A stretch of 9,679 bases of DNA from an uncultured Clostridia bacterium (GCA_944390995.1 CALXSA010000046.1:1-9679); one strand, 5' to 3'. Shown: positions 1 to 7,426, counted from the first letter of the stretch. The notes: a model not told the origin generated them from the sequence alone. Numbers and translations: made by a program.

Positions 1-22
1 TACTTAATAATGTGTCTTTCTA

Positions 23-95
23 GCTCCACGTGGTAGACATATTTTTTACGCGAAAACATGGAGCGGACAAAATATGTCTACCAGCAAGATGGAGC
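23..95. repeat. Long interrupted inverted repeat (stem-loop)
   Basis: TGGTAGACATATTTT at 31-45 is perfectly complementary to AAAATATGTCTACCA at 69-83, giving a 15-bp stem with a 23-nt loop. An outer GCTCC (23-27) can pair with GGAGC (91-95), extending the structure past small internal loops. The 10-mer ATGGAGCGGA occurs twice, at 58-67 and 89-98, 31 nt apart. There is no U-run after either arm, so this does not look like an intrinsic terminator. It could be the end of a small mobile or REP-like element, or a structured RNA. The function is unknown. Confidence 0.7.
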
Positions 96-127
96 GGAAT
101 ATTTTGTGAATATTATTTTGCACTTAT

Positions 128-201
128 TTTTAGGTGCATTTTTGTTGTACAAAAGGCTCGGCTATTACCTAAAATGCTTGTGTCATTTCCAAATAGCCGA
201 G
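128..201. repeat. Cluster of overlapping inverted repeats
   Basis: CTCGGCTATT (157-166) is perfectly complementary to AATAGCCGAG (192-201), a GC-containing 10-bp stem with a 25-nt loop. TTTTAGGT (128-135) is complementary to ACCTAAAA (167-174), and GCATTTT (136-142) to AAAATGC (171-177). These pairings overlap and so are mutually exclusive, giving alternative folds. On the minus strand the 157-201 stem is followed by CCTTTTG, a weak terminator signature. It could therefore end transcripts from the small minus-strand ORF, but this is only inference. Confidence 0.5.
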
Positions 202-267
202 ATTTTATGTTAAATATTTTTCCAGTTTTTTCTAATTTTTGAGTACAAAAAACACGCCCTGTTTTAG

Positions 268-432
<165 letters not shown>

Positions 433-473
433 CTTCCTTCGTTCTCCCTCTCTTTCTCTTTTTCTACATGCCT

Positions 474-502
474 ATTTTATACTATCAGCATTTATTTGAC
501 AA
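474..502 (-). promoter_or_regulatory. Candidate sigma-A promoter for the small minus-strand ORF
   Basis: Read on the minus strand, TTGTCA (502-497) is followed after 17 nt by TAAAAT (479-474). An alternative -10, TATAAA, begins at 481 with a shorter 15-nt spacer. The predicted start of transcription near 467 would leave a leader of about 35 nt before the ATG at 432, which is an ordinary distance. In an AT-rich region such matches also arise by chance, so confidence is moderate. Confidence 0.45.
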
Positions 503-561
503 GTAGTTTTTTAAAATTTGTTAAAATTGTATGTTTTTTCCTCCGTCCCCAAAAACAGCTT

Positions 562-2028
562 TTACTCTAGCTCACATATTAGGTCGTAGTCGCTAACATC
601 GACTACTGTAGCTTGTACAAAGTCTCCTACTTGTATAAGATTATTTTGTTCCACTTCGCTGTCTGCTTTAGTATTTGCTTGCTCACTTGTTCCTGTTTTC
701 TCCTTGGCTTGTCTTAAGTATACAACTCCGTCAATTTCTGGAACATCAAAGCTTGTTCTGCCTATGTATGTTTTTCCGTCAAATGCTTTGTCTTCAATCA
801 ATATTTCTACTTTTTTTCCTATTTGTTTTTGCAAGTTTTCTTTCGATATTTCTTTTTGCAAGCTCATTATTTTGTTGTATCTGCTTTTCTTTGTCATTGG
901 GTGTACTTGCTCTTTTATTCTAGCTGCTGGTGTTCCGTCTTCTTTTGAGTATGCAAAGCAGCCTAATTTATCGAATTTTGCTTCTTTTAGAAATGCATAT
1001 AATTCGTCGAAGTCTTCCTTCGTTTCTCCTGGGAAGCCCACCATCACTGTTGTTCTTATAACTACTTCTGGAATTTCGTTTCTTAGTTTTTGTATTAATT
1101 TTCGTATTGATTTCCCGTCACTTTGTCTGTTCATTCTTTTAAGCACTGTGTCTGAGATGTGCTGTATTGGTATGTCAAAGTATTTGCATATTTTTTTGTT
1201 TTCTTTTACTACTTTTATTAATTCGTCGTCTATTGTTTCTGGGTATGCATATAGAAATCTTATCCAGTAAAGCCCGTCTATTTCGCACAATTCTTGCAAA
1301 AGCTCTGCTAATCTTGGCTTTCCATATATATCTATCCCATATTTGGTTGTGTCTTGGGCTATTAAGATTAATTCTTTGTATCCGCCATCCACCAGTTTTT
1401 CTGCCTCTTTTAGTATGTCTTCCATCCTTCTGCTTACTTGTGGCCCCCTTATGTATGGAATTGCACAATATGTACATCTGTTGCTACAGCCGTCTGCAAT
1501 TTTTAAGTATGCAAAGTTGTCTCCTGTTGAAACAACTCTTTCCTCAATTTTGTCGAATTCATAGTACTTACATTTTGCATTTAATTCTTTGCAAGTTGAA
1601 ATAATTTTTCCCTCGACATTTGTATTGCTTTCCTTATCTGAGCTCATATCTATTTTCTTTGATGAGCAGTTGGCATTTAAGCCTAATCGCTCTGTAATCT
1701 GCTCCCACAACGTATTATATTCACTATATTTTATAAACAGGTCTACCTCAGGAAGTGCTTTTATTAATTCTTCTTTGTACCTTTCTACTAAACAGCCCAT
1801 TACAATTAAATACTTGCATTTTTTCTTTTTGTATTCTGCCATTTCTAGAATGGTGTTTATTGCTTCCTCTTTTGCAGGCTCAATAAAGCCACAAGTATTT
1901 ATTACAATAATTTCCGCTTCTTCCGGCTTGTTTACTATCTCGTATTTTTCTGCTTTAAAAATCCCTATTGTTTTTTCCGTGTCTACTAAATTCTTGCTAC
2001 ATCCTAGTGATACGAACCCTACTTTCAT
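562..2028 (-). CDS. rimO: Ribosomal protein S12 methylthiotransferase RimO
   Basis: This is a radical-SAM methylthiotransferase, expected to add a methylthio group to the conserved aspartate of ribosomal protein S12 in the cytoplasm. The protein has 488 residues. The N-terminal UPF0004 domain shows the three cysteines for the auxiliary [4Fe-4S] cluster: Cys10 in SLGCSKN, Cys46 in NTCGF and Cys79 in MGCLVERY. The radical-SAM CxxxCxxC motif is Cys181, Cys185 and Cys188 (DGCSNRCTYCAIP), followed by the IRGPQVSR segment. A TRAM domain covers about 400-488. SLGCSKNLVDTE and the RimO-type GFPGET region favour RimO over MiaB or MtaB. It is longer than the usual 430-450 residues because of extra segments at about 115-160 and 440-462. 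An AAAGGA site (2043-2038) lies 9 nt before the ATG. It is the last gene of the minus-strand series, 91 nt after the capA-like gene. Confidence 0.95.
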   Translation of the reverse strand: MKVGFVSLGCSKNLVDTEKTIGIFKAEKYEIVNKPEEAEIIVINTCGFIEPAKEEAINTILEMAEYKKKKCKYLIVMGCLVERYKEELIKALPEVDLFIKYSEYNTLWEQITERLGLNANCSSKKIDMSSDKESNTNVEGKIISTCKELNAKCKYYEFDKIEERVVSTGDNFAYLKIADGCSNRCTYCAIPYIRGPQVSRRMEDILKEAEKLVDGGYKELILIAQDTTKYGIDIYGKPRLAELLQELCEIDGLYWIRFLYAYPETIDDELIKVVKENKKICKYFDIPIQHISDTVLKRMNRQSDGKSIRKLIQKLRNEIPEVVIRTTVMVGFPGETKEDFDELYAFLKEAKFDKLGCFAYSKEDGTPAARIKEQVHPMTKKSRYNKIMSLQKEISKENLQKQIGKKVEILIEDKAFDGKTYIGRTSFDVPEIDGVVYLRQAKEKTGTSEQANTKADSEVEQNNLIQVGDFVQATVVDVSDYDLICELE

Positions 2029-2056
2029 TTTTTGCTTTCCTTTCTTTTACACTATA

Positions 2057-2107
2057 CTTCACGTACGCTGAGGCCTTGTACAGCATACATTTAACAATGC
2101 CCAAATT
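2057..2107. repeat. Decayed third copy of the ~90-bp dispersed element (right half only)
   Basis: GTACGCTGAGG at 2063-2073 matches 3616-3626 exactly, and the segment ending in AACAATGCCCAAATTG lines up with the end of the copy at 3570-3659 (AACAACGCCAAAATTG). The match runs on into GTAATT in both places. The left half of the element, with its GGCTAGGC and AAGCCGG parts, is missing or unrecognisable. It sits between the capA-like stop codon (2122-2120) and the rimO ribosome binding site. Confidence 0.6.
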
Positions 2108-2119
2108 GTAATTTCCTTT

Positions 2120-3388
2120 CTAAGCTGCATCTCCGCCAAACAAACCGTTCAACCTATTTAGCGCACTAACCAACTTATCGTATGTCTCTCTTGAAACCAA
2201 ATTCGTACTTCCTAATGAATACGATGTTACAGTTCCTTTCATGTCTATTAGCTCAAACCTGTCCTTAGCATCTGCACCATTGTCGAGCATATATATTGGT
2301 GTGTAATTTACTTTGTTTAATGTAACTTTTCCGTCAATTCCGCTTTTTCTTAGTTCTATATTTAAAACAAGCTCTGTTCTAGCATCTTCTGAACTTAATG
2401 TTGAAATATATGTTCCTATTGAATATGCAATGAAAACATTGTCTCCATCTTTATTTTTTCTTACTTCCATTGGTTGCACTACAGATGGGTGCGCTCCCAA
2501 TATCAAATCCACATCATTTTCCACTAAAAAGTCTGCAATTTCTTTTTGCTCGCTATTTACTGTCTCTGTAATTGCGTCTCCCCAGTGTATCATAACGCAT
2601 ATATATTCTGCGCCATTTTCTTTAGCATATTCAATGTCTTCTAATGCTTTTTCCTCACTGTACATGTTTACGCAGTTTAATTCTTCCTTGTCTTTTGCTT
2701 GCTCATTATCCATAAAACATGTATAGCTTAAAAATGCAATTTTTGCACCTTTCACTTCCCTTATTTCCACAGAATTTGCAGTATCAATCTGGCTTCCAAT
2801 TACGGAATAGTCTAGCTTTTCCAAGTTTTTTTGAGTTTCAGACAAACCATCTACTCCATTGTCTAGGCTGTGATTATGTGCAATAGTCACCAAGTTTACA
2901 CCAGAATTTTTCACAGCTTGTGCAAACTCTATTGGCGCATTCTGACTATTGTATTCTTTGCTGTCTGTGATGCCTGTTTCCATTGTTCCCATTACAACGT
3001 CTGCTTCATCAATAAAGCCTGAGACTCTGTTAAACATGTGAGAGAAATTGTATGACTTTGTTTGCTCATTATATGCATCGTCAAGCATTTCCTGGCTACA
3101 CAAAATATCTCCTACCGCAGACATCTTTATTAATACATCCGATTCCGATATATTTTGGTTTGCCTGATTTATATTGTCAGTAATTTGAGAAAAAATTTCC
3201 TCTGACTGCTGCCTTATTTCCTCTTGCTGCTTGGCAATCTCTTTTCTGTCAAAATATAGTCTAGTTCCGTTAATTCCAATGCTTACTACAATAATTGCAA
3301 CTAAAATTCCTACAATTATCAAAAATGTTTTCATATTCATATATTCTTTAATACTTTTTCGTCTTATGTTTCTTCTATTTCTCGCCAT
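2120..3388 (-). CDS. Membrane-anchored CapA-family (poly-gamma-glutamate synthesis-like) metallophosphatase-fold protein
   Basis: This belongs to the CapA/PgsA family of the calcineurin-like metallophosphatase superfamily; some members act in poly-gamma-glutamate capsule synthesis, many are uncharacterised. From the chosen start it has 422 residues: a basic N-terminus (ARNRRNIRRK), one membrane helix at about 20-40, a Gln/Glu-rich coiled-coil-like linker at 48-80, then the extracellular domain. Family motifs in order are SAVGDIL, GTMETG, TIAHNHSLDNG, MIHWGD, GAHPSVVQP and SIGTYIS, supplying the Asp, Glu, Asn-His and His ligands expected in the family. An upstream ATG at 3397 has AAAGGG immediately before it with no spacing, whereas the ATG at 3388 has the same AAAGGG 9 nt away, so I chose 3388. 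No pgsB/C-like partners are in the window, so a capsule role is not shown. It follows pheT by about 280 nt. Confidence 0.88.
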   Translation of the reverse strand: MARNRRNIRRKSIKEYMNMKTFLIIVGILVAIIVVSIGINGTRLYFDRKEIAKQQEEIRQQSEEIFSQITDNINQANQNISESDVLIKMSAVGDILCSQEMLDDAYNEQTKSYNFSHMFNRVSGFIDEADVVMGTMETGITDSKEYNSQNAPIEFAQAVKNSGVNLVTIAHNHSLDNGVDGLSETQKNLEKLDYSVIGSQIDTANSVEIREVKGAKIAFLSYTCFMDNEQAKDKEELNCVNMYSEEKALEDIEYAKENGAEYICVMIHWGDAITETVNSEQKEIADFLVENDVDLILGAHPSVVQPMEVRKNKDGDNVFIAYSIGTYISTLSSEDARTELVLNIELRKSGIDGKVTLNKVNYTPIYMLDNGADAKDRFELIDMKGTVTSYSLGSTNLVSRETYDKLVSALNRLNGLFGGDAA

Positions 3389-3449
3389 TTCTCTCATCCC
3401 TTTATATAATTAAAATTTCGGCTTACACTTATGTTTGAAAGATAATTGT

Positions 3450-3537
3450 TTTTGGCTAGGCAAACAAGCAAGAAAGCCGGAAGCGTACTTTGAGTACGCC
3501 AAAGGACTTTTGTAGCGCAGTTTAACAACGCCAAATT
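3450..3537. repeat. Dispersed structured element, copy A
   Basis: This 88-nt unit begins TTTTGGCTAGGC and ends AACAACGCCAAATT. Its ends are near-perfect inverted repeats (TTTGGC / GCCAAA). An internal hairpin pairs GCGTAC (3483-3488) with GTACGC (3494-3499) around a 5-nt loop. It is about 85 percent identical to copy B at 3570-3659. It lies between pheT and the capA-like gene and has no coding capacity I can recognise. Confidence 0.85.
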
Positions 3538-3545
3538 ACTTTCTT

Positions 3546-3566
3546 TTCTTTCTAGCGTAGAAAGAA
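3546..3566. repeat. Perfect 9-bp hairpin between element copies
   Basis: TTCTTTCTA (3546-3554) and TAGAAAGAA (3558-3566) are perfectly complementary around a GCG loop. It occupies most of the 32-nt spacer between copies A and B. No clear T-run follows on either strand, so a terminator role is not well supported. Confidence 0.6.
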
Positions 3567-3569
3567 TTA

Positions 3570-3659
3570 AATTTTGGCTAGGCGAGCAAGCAAGAAAGCC
3601 GGAGGCGTACTTTGTGTACGCTGAGGACTTTCGTAGCGTAGCTCAACAACGCCAAAATT
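3570..3659. repeat. Dispersed structured element, copy B
   Basis: This 90-nt unit is bounded by perfect 9-bp inverted repeats, AATTTTGGC (3570-3578) and GCCAAAATT (3651-3659). Inside, GAAAG and CTTTC flank a hairpin with GCGTAC (3605-3610) and GTACGC (3616-3621) around TTTGT, so the element can fold as one long nested stem. It ends only 10 nt from the pheT stop codon. The terminal inverted repeats and dispersed copies suggest either a small non-autonomous mobile element or a structured RNA/3'-end element. I recognise no named family. Confidence 0.88.
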
Positions 3660-3669
3660 GTAATTATTT

Positions 3670-6084
3670 CTACGCTCTCAAAGTAGCACCAAGCTTCTTC
3701 TCCAGTACCTCTACAACCTTCTCCAAGCTCTCGTTTATCTCCTCATCTGTTAAAGTCCTATCCATCTTTTCAAATGTTAGAGAATATGCAATGCTCTTTT
3801 TGTTCTCCTCAATTCCCTTGCCTGTGTATACGTCGAACACGTCTATGTTGCTCAAGCTTGAACCAGCTGCTTTCTTTATCCATGTGCCAATTTCTTCTGA
3901 GCTTATATCTTTGTCTACTACAACGGCTAGGTCTTTCTTTATGCTTGGGAATTTAGAAAATTCTTTGTATTTCATTTTTCCAACTTTTTTGTCTAGCAAT
4001 TTGTCTAGGTCAATTTCAAATACAAATACATTGTCCTTCTCTAAGTTCGGGTGAACTCTGCCTATTATTCCTACAATGTCGTTATTTACTGAGATTAGTG
4101 CAGATTGCCCTGGGTGTAATTCTTCTGGCATTTTGTCTTCCTTTATTACAAAGCTGTATCTGTTTGCATATCCTAGATAGTCAAGCAATTCCTCTGCCAA
4201 TCCTTTTAGAATATAGAAGTCGGCTTGTTTTTTATTGTCAACACCTAAGTAAAAATCTCCTGATATAAGTGCTGCAACTTTGTTGTTTTCCCCATATTCT
4301 TCGCCTTTTTTGTAGAATGCTTTTCCTATTTCAAATACAGAAATATCTTTGTTGCTTCTTGCTTTGTTGTACTCATACACTTTCAAAAGAGATGGCAAAA
4401 TGCTGTGCCTTAATGTGTTTCGCTCCTCAGTCATTGGGTCTAATAAACTAACAATCTCTGTATCATCTTTAGTAAAGTGTTTTGCTTCTTTGTCATTTAC
4501 TAAAATATATGTTAGAGTTTCGTTTAGTCCTAAGTCAATAAGTTTGTTTCTAATTCCTCTTGTTACCTTGTCATAACTTCCAGCTTTCATAGGCATTTCA
4601 GGAAGTTTACCTACAATATTGTTCACTCCGTAAATACGCCCAACTTCTTCAATTAGGTCCTCTTTTATAGAGATGTCTCCCCTTCTTCTAGGCACTGAAA
4701 CAACAATGCTTTCTATATTTTTTAGTTGCTCCTCTGTTTCTGCAAAATTGCTACTCTCCCCATTAATTACAATTCCGAAGTCTAATCTTCTGAATACATC
4801 CAATACATCTTTTTTAGGAATATTCATTCCAAGCACATCATTAATTTTCTTGAAAGTAATTTCTATGTCTCTGTTTGCCCTATCAGACTTATCATATTTC
4901 GCAATGCCACCAACGACTTCTCCTTCTGCATATTCCTCAAGCAATTTGCATGCTCTTTCTATTGCCATATATGTTCTGTTTGGATCAAGCCCTTTTTCAA
5001 ATCTCGAACTTGCCTCACTTCTTAATATCTGTTTTGAAGTTTTTCTAATCTTCACTCCATCAAATATAGCTGCTTCTATTAAAACATTTTTTGTGTTATC
5101 AGTAATCTCTGTGTCTAAGCCACCCATTACGCCGGCTAAGCCAATTGCCCTTTCTCCATCAGAAATAACAATGTCCTCATCTGACAAAGTTCTCTCTTTT
5201 CCATCTAAAGTAAATAGCTTTTCGCCATTGCTTGCCATTCTTACTTCAATTTTGCCCTTTAATGTGTCTGCATCGTAGAAATGAAGTGGTTGGCCAGTTT
5301 CTAGCATTACATAGTTACTAATATCAACAACATTGTTGATAGGTCTAATTCCAGACGCAATAAGTCTGCTTTTTATAAACGCTGGGCTCTCTGCTATTTT
5401 AATGTTCTCAACTCTTTTTGCCAAGAAAATTGAGCAATTCTCTGTATTAACCTCAACTTTGAAATCGTTGTTTATATCCTCTTTGTTCTCTCCATGAGTT
5501 AGGTCAATGTCTTTTACCTTTTTATCATATATTGCGCCAATCTCGTAAGCCATTCCAAGAATGCTAAGTAGGTCACCTCTGTTGGCTGTTAGGTCAAAGT
5601 CGATTACCTCATCGTCCATTCCCATGTATTTTATTGGGTCTTCGCCAATCGGTGCATCCAAAGGCAATTCATGAATTCCTGTTTTGTCTACATCGTCTGC
5701 GAACTTGTGCTCCAAACCTAGTTCTAACATAGAGCAAAGCATTCCATTTGATTCCTGCCCTCTTATAACTCCTCTTTTTATTGTTCCACTAGGCAATTCC
5801 GCACCATCTAGTGCAACAATAACCTTTAAGCCTTTTCTAACATTTGGCGCTCCACATACAATATTTAGAACCTCATTTCCCACATTAACTTTGCACACAT
5901 GCAAGTGGTCTGAGTCTGGGTGTTCCTCGCACTCTAGCACTTCGCCAATAACAAGCTTAGTAGCATTTAATAGTTTGCCTGCCTCGTCATACTCGTTGCC
6001 AACATTTGTCATGTCTTCAGCAAGAGTTTTAACATCTACATCTATATCCACATAGTCTTTCACAAAATTTGTACTCAATTTCAT
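3670..6084 (-). CDS. pheT: Phenylalanine--tRNA ligase beta subunit
   Basis: This is the beta chain of the cytoplasmic (alpha-beta)2 enzyme that charges tRNA-Phe with phenylalanine. At 804 residues it has the normal length for a full bacterial PheT. In order it shows the N-terminal segment MKLSTNFVKDYVDI, an EMAP/OB-type tRNA-binding domain at about 40-150 (HPDSDHLHVCKV, NIVCGAPNV), the B3/B4 editing domain at about 205-390 (RPINNVVDISNYVM, SEASSRFEKGLD), a B5 domain at about 405-490 (PRRRGDISIKEDLIEEVGRI), a catalytic-like core at about 500-690, and a C-terminal anticodon-binding FDX-ACB domain at about 710-803 (SKFPSIKKDLAVVV). AGAGGG (6100-6095) lies 10 nt before the ATG and overlaps the end of a small ORF upstream. 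It is cotranscribed with pheS under T-box control. No defect is seen. Confidence 0.98.
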   Translation of the reverse strand: MKLSTNFVKDYVDIDVDVKTLAEDMTNVGNEYDEAGKLLNATKLVIGEVLECEEHPDSDHLHVCKVNVGNEVLNIVCGAPNVRKGLKVIVALDGAELPSGTIKRGVIRGQESNGMLCSMLELGLEHKFADDVDKTGIHELPLDAPIGEDPIKYMGMDDEVIDFDLTANRGDLLSILGMAYEIGAIYDKKVKDIDLTHGENKEDINNDFKVEVNTENCSIFLAKRVENIKIAESPAFIKSRLIASGIRPINNVVDISNYVMLETGQPLHFYDADTLKGKIEVRMASNGEKLFTLDGKERTLSDEDIVISDGERAIGLAGVMGGLDTEITDNTKNVLIEAAIFDGVKIRKTSKQILRSEASSRFEKGLDPNRTYMAIERACKLLEEYAEGEVVGGIAKYDKSDRANRDIEITFKKINDVLGMNIPKKDVLDVFRRLDFGIVINGESSNFAETEEQLKNIESIVVSVPRRRGDISIKEDLIEEVGRIYGVNNIVGKLPEMPMKAGSYDKVTRGIRNKLIDLGLNETLTYILVNDKEAKHFTKDDTEIVSLLDPMTEERNTLRHSILPSLLKVYEYNKARSNKDISVFEIGKAFYKKGEEYGENNKVAALISGDFYLGVDNKKQADFYILKGLAEELLDYLGYANRYSFVIKEDKMPEELHPGQSALISVNNDIVGIIGRVHPNLEKDNVFVFEIDLDKLLDKKVGKMKYKEFSKFPSIKKDLAVVVDKDISSEEIGTWIKKAAGSSLSNIDVFDVYTGKGIEENKKSIAYSLTFEKMDRTLTDEEINESLEKVVEVLEKKLGATLRA

Positions 6085-6091
6085 TTTTTAC

Positions 6092-6157
6092 TTACCCTCT
6101 TTCTTTTTTGGTTAACAGATACGCCAGTTCTTCTAAGCACTCGTTCTCATTATCCAT
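6092..6157 (-). CDS. Possible 21-residue ORF between pheS and pheT
   Basis: An ATG at 6157-6155 opens a frame that reads M-D-N-E-N-E-C-L-E-E-L-A-Y-L-L and ends K-K-E-R-G before a TAA at 6094-6092. The acidic, Leu-containing middle could form an amphipathic helix. The same frame is open all the way back to the pheS stop codon, giving 43 sense codons in phase with pheS. An AAAGG lies upstream but only 2 nt from the ATG, which is too close for good initiation, and this is the main weakness. The pheT ribosome binding site sits inside its last codons, so it could couple translation to pheT. It may equally be chance in AT-rich spacer DNA. Confidence 0.25.
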   Translation of the reverse strand: MDNENECLEELAYLLTKKERG

Positions 6158-6223
6158 AACCTTTACTTTATTTGTTAAACCTCGCCCCAAGTAATTACTG
6201 CTTTTACCTGTAGACGAAAATTC

Positions 6224-7261
6224 TTATCTATCTAACCTGTCAAACTGGCTTAAGAACCTTATATCATTTTGATATAGCAACCTAATATCTGTAATTCCGT
6301 ACTTGAACATTGCCAATCTGTCCAAACCAGTTCCGAAAGCAAAACCACCGTAAACTTCTGGGTCATAGCCGTTCATTTCGAGCACATGTGGATGCACCAT
6401 GCCTGAACCTAGTACCTCTATCCATCCAGTTTGTTTGCACAAATTGCAGCCCTTGCCGCCACACTTAAAGCAACTTACATCCACCTCATAAGATGGCTCT
6501 GTAAATGGGAAATAACTTGGTCTAAAACGAAGCTCTAAATTCTCCCCAAGCATTTTTCTAACAAACACCTCTAATGTTCCCTTTAAGTCTGCTAGAGAAA
6601 TGTTTTTATCTATTAAAAGTCCTTCTACTTGGCTAAATTGATGTGAATGTGTTGCGTCATCATCTCTCCTGTACGTCTTACCAGGACAAATAACTCTAAT
6701 TGGTGTCTTCTCCTTGTTATCCATCATTGTTCTTGCCTGAACAGCAGAAGTTTGTGTTCTTAGCAAATACTCAGAAGTAATGTAAAAACTATCTTGCATA
6801 TCCCTTGCAGGGTGACCCTTTGGAAGATTTAACCTCTCAAAACAATACTCATCTGTCTCAAGCTCTGGACCTGTTACAACATCATATCCCATAGAAACAA
6901 ATAAGTCCTCTACTTCCTCAATTATTCTATTTAAAGGATGCTTGCTACCCCTTTTCACCTTTGTGCTAGGAAGTGTAATATCAATTCTCTCATTTTTAAG
7001 TTTTCTCTCAAGCTCTTGCTTTTCAAACTCATTTTCTCTTGTTTTAATCAATTTCTCAATCTCATCCCTGGCCTCATTAACCTTACTACCAATAATAGGT
7101 CTCTCCTCTGGAGTTAGTCCTCCCATACCTCTTAAAATAGCGGTAAGCTCTCCTTTTTTTCCTAAGTACTTAACCCTTAGCTCCTCCAATTCTTTTGCAT
7201 CAGCGGCCTTTTCAATTTGTTCAACAGCCACCTCTCTAATTTTGCTAATCTGCTCTTGCAT
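6224..7261 (-). CDS. pheS: Phenylalanine--tRNA ligase alpha subunit
   Basis: This is the catalytic alpha chain of phenylalanyl-tRNA synthetase, a class II aminoacyl-tRNA synthetase. It has 345 residues, the usual length. The N-terminal coiled-coil tRNA-binding arm covers about 1-95. Class II motif 1 lies in [19 protein letters not shown] (108-126), motif 2 in the [21 protein letters not shown] stretch (194-214), and motif 3 in [17 protein letters not shown] (306-322). The pocket segment [17 protein letters not shown] is followed by a four-cysteine knuckle (Cys264, 267, 272, 275), as in Bacillus-type PheS. A strong AAAGGAGG (7275-7268) lies 6 nt before the ATG. Expression is controlled by the T-box leader upstream. 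The 139-nt gap to pheT is wider than is usual for this pair. Confidence 0.98.
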   Translation of the reverse strand: MQEQISKIREVAVEQIEKAADAKELEELRVKYLGKKGELTAILRGMGGLTPEERPIIGSKVNEARDEIEKLIKTRENEFEKQELERKLKNERIDITLPSTKVKRGSKHPLNRIIEEVEDLFVSMGYDVVTGPELETDEYCFERLNLPKGHPARDMQDSFYITSEYLLRTQTSAVQARTMMDNKEKTPIRVICPGKTYRRDDDATHSHQFSQVEGLLIDKNISLADLKGTLEVFVRKMLGENLELRFRPSYFPFTEPSYEVDVSCFKCGGKGCNLCKQTGWIEVLGSGMVHPHVLEMNGYDPEVYGGFAFGTGLDRLAMFKYGITDIRLLYQNDIRFLSQFDRLDR

Positions 7262-7330
7262 AATCTTCCTCCTTTATCTCTTTTTGCAAGTGGTTTAACC
7301 ATCTTTTTTGTTTTACTTGTTTTTTACTTT

Positions 7331-7368
7331 AAATGTAAAAATTCAAATTCATTAACACCTTTACATTT
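7331..7368. repeat. AT-rich hairpin in the pheS leader downstream of the T-box terminator
   Basis: AAATGTAAA (7331-7339) and TTTACATTT (7360-7368) are perfectly complementary around a 20-nt loop. The hairpin lies in the roughly 125-nt stretch between the T-box terminator and the pheS start codon. It is too weak and too far from the RBS to call a regulator with confidence. Confidence 0.4.
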
Positions 7369-7386
7369 TTATTCTACAACTCAAAC

Positions 7387-7426
7387 AAAAAAGCTAATCT
7401 CCCTAAAACACATAGGACGACTAGCT
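7387..7426 (-). terminator. T-box leader intrinsic terminator
   Basis: On the minus strand, a 14-nt arm starting with AGCTA (7426-7422) pairs with a 14-nt arm ending in TAGCT (7396-7392). The two arms have one mismatch and two G-U pairs, and a run of T residues to 7387 follows. Its left arm includes the CGTCCTA (7419-7413) that the antiterminator would otherwise use, so the two folds compete as T-box control requires. Confidence 0.88.

Noticed and set aside
704..1270. 188-codon plus-strand ORF opposite rimO
   Set aside because: It is antisense to an intact, motif-rich RimO and its Ser/Phe/Leu-rich translation is typical of a shadow frame.
3398..3430. A separate promoter directly before the capA-like gene
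   Set aside because: A TATAT/TATAAA-like stretch exists, but it touches the RBS and has no good -35, so a usable transcript start is not supported.
4673..5278. 201-codon plus-strand ORF opposite pheT
   Set aside because: It is antisense to the conserved B3/B4 and B5 domains of PheT, has no RBS and resembles no known protein.
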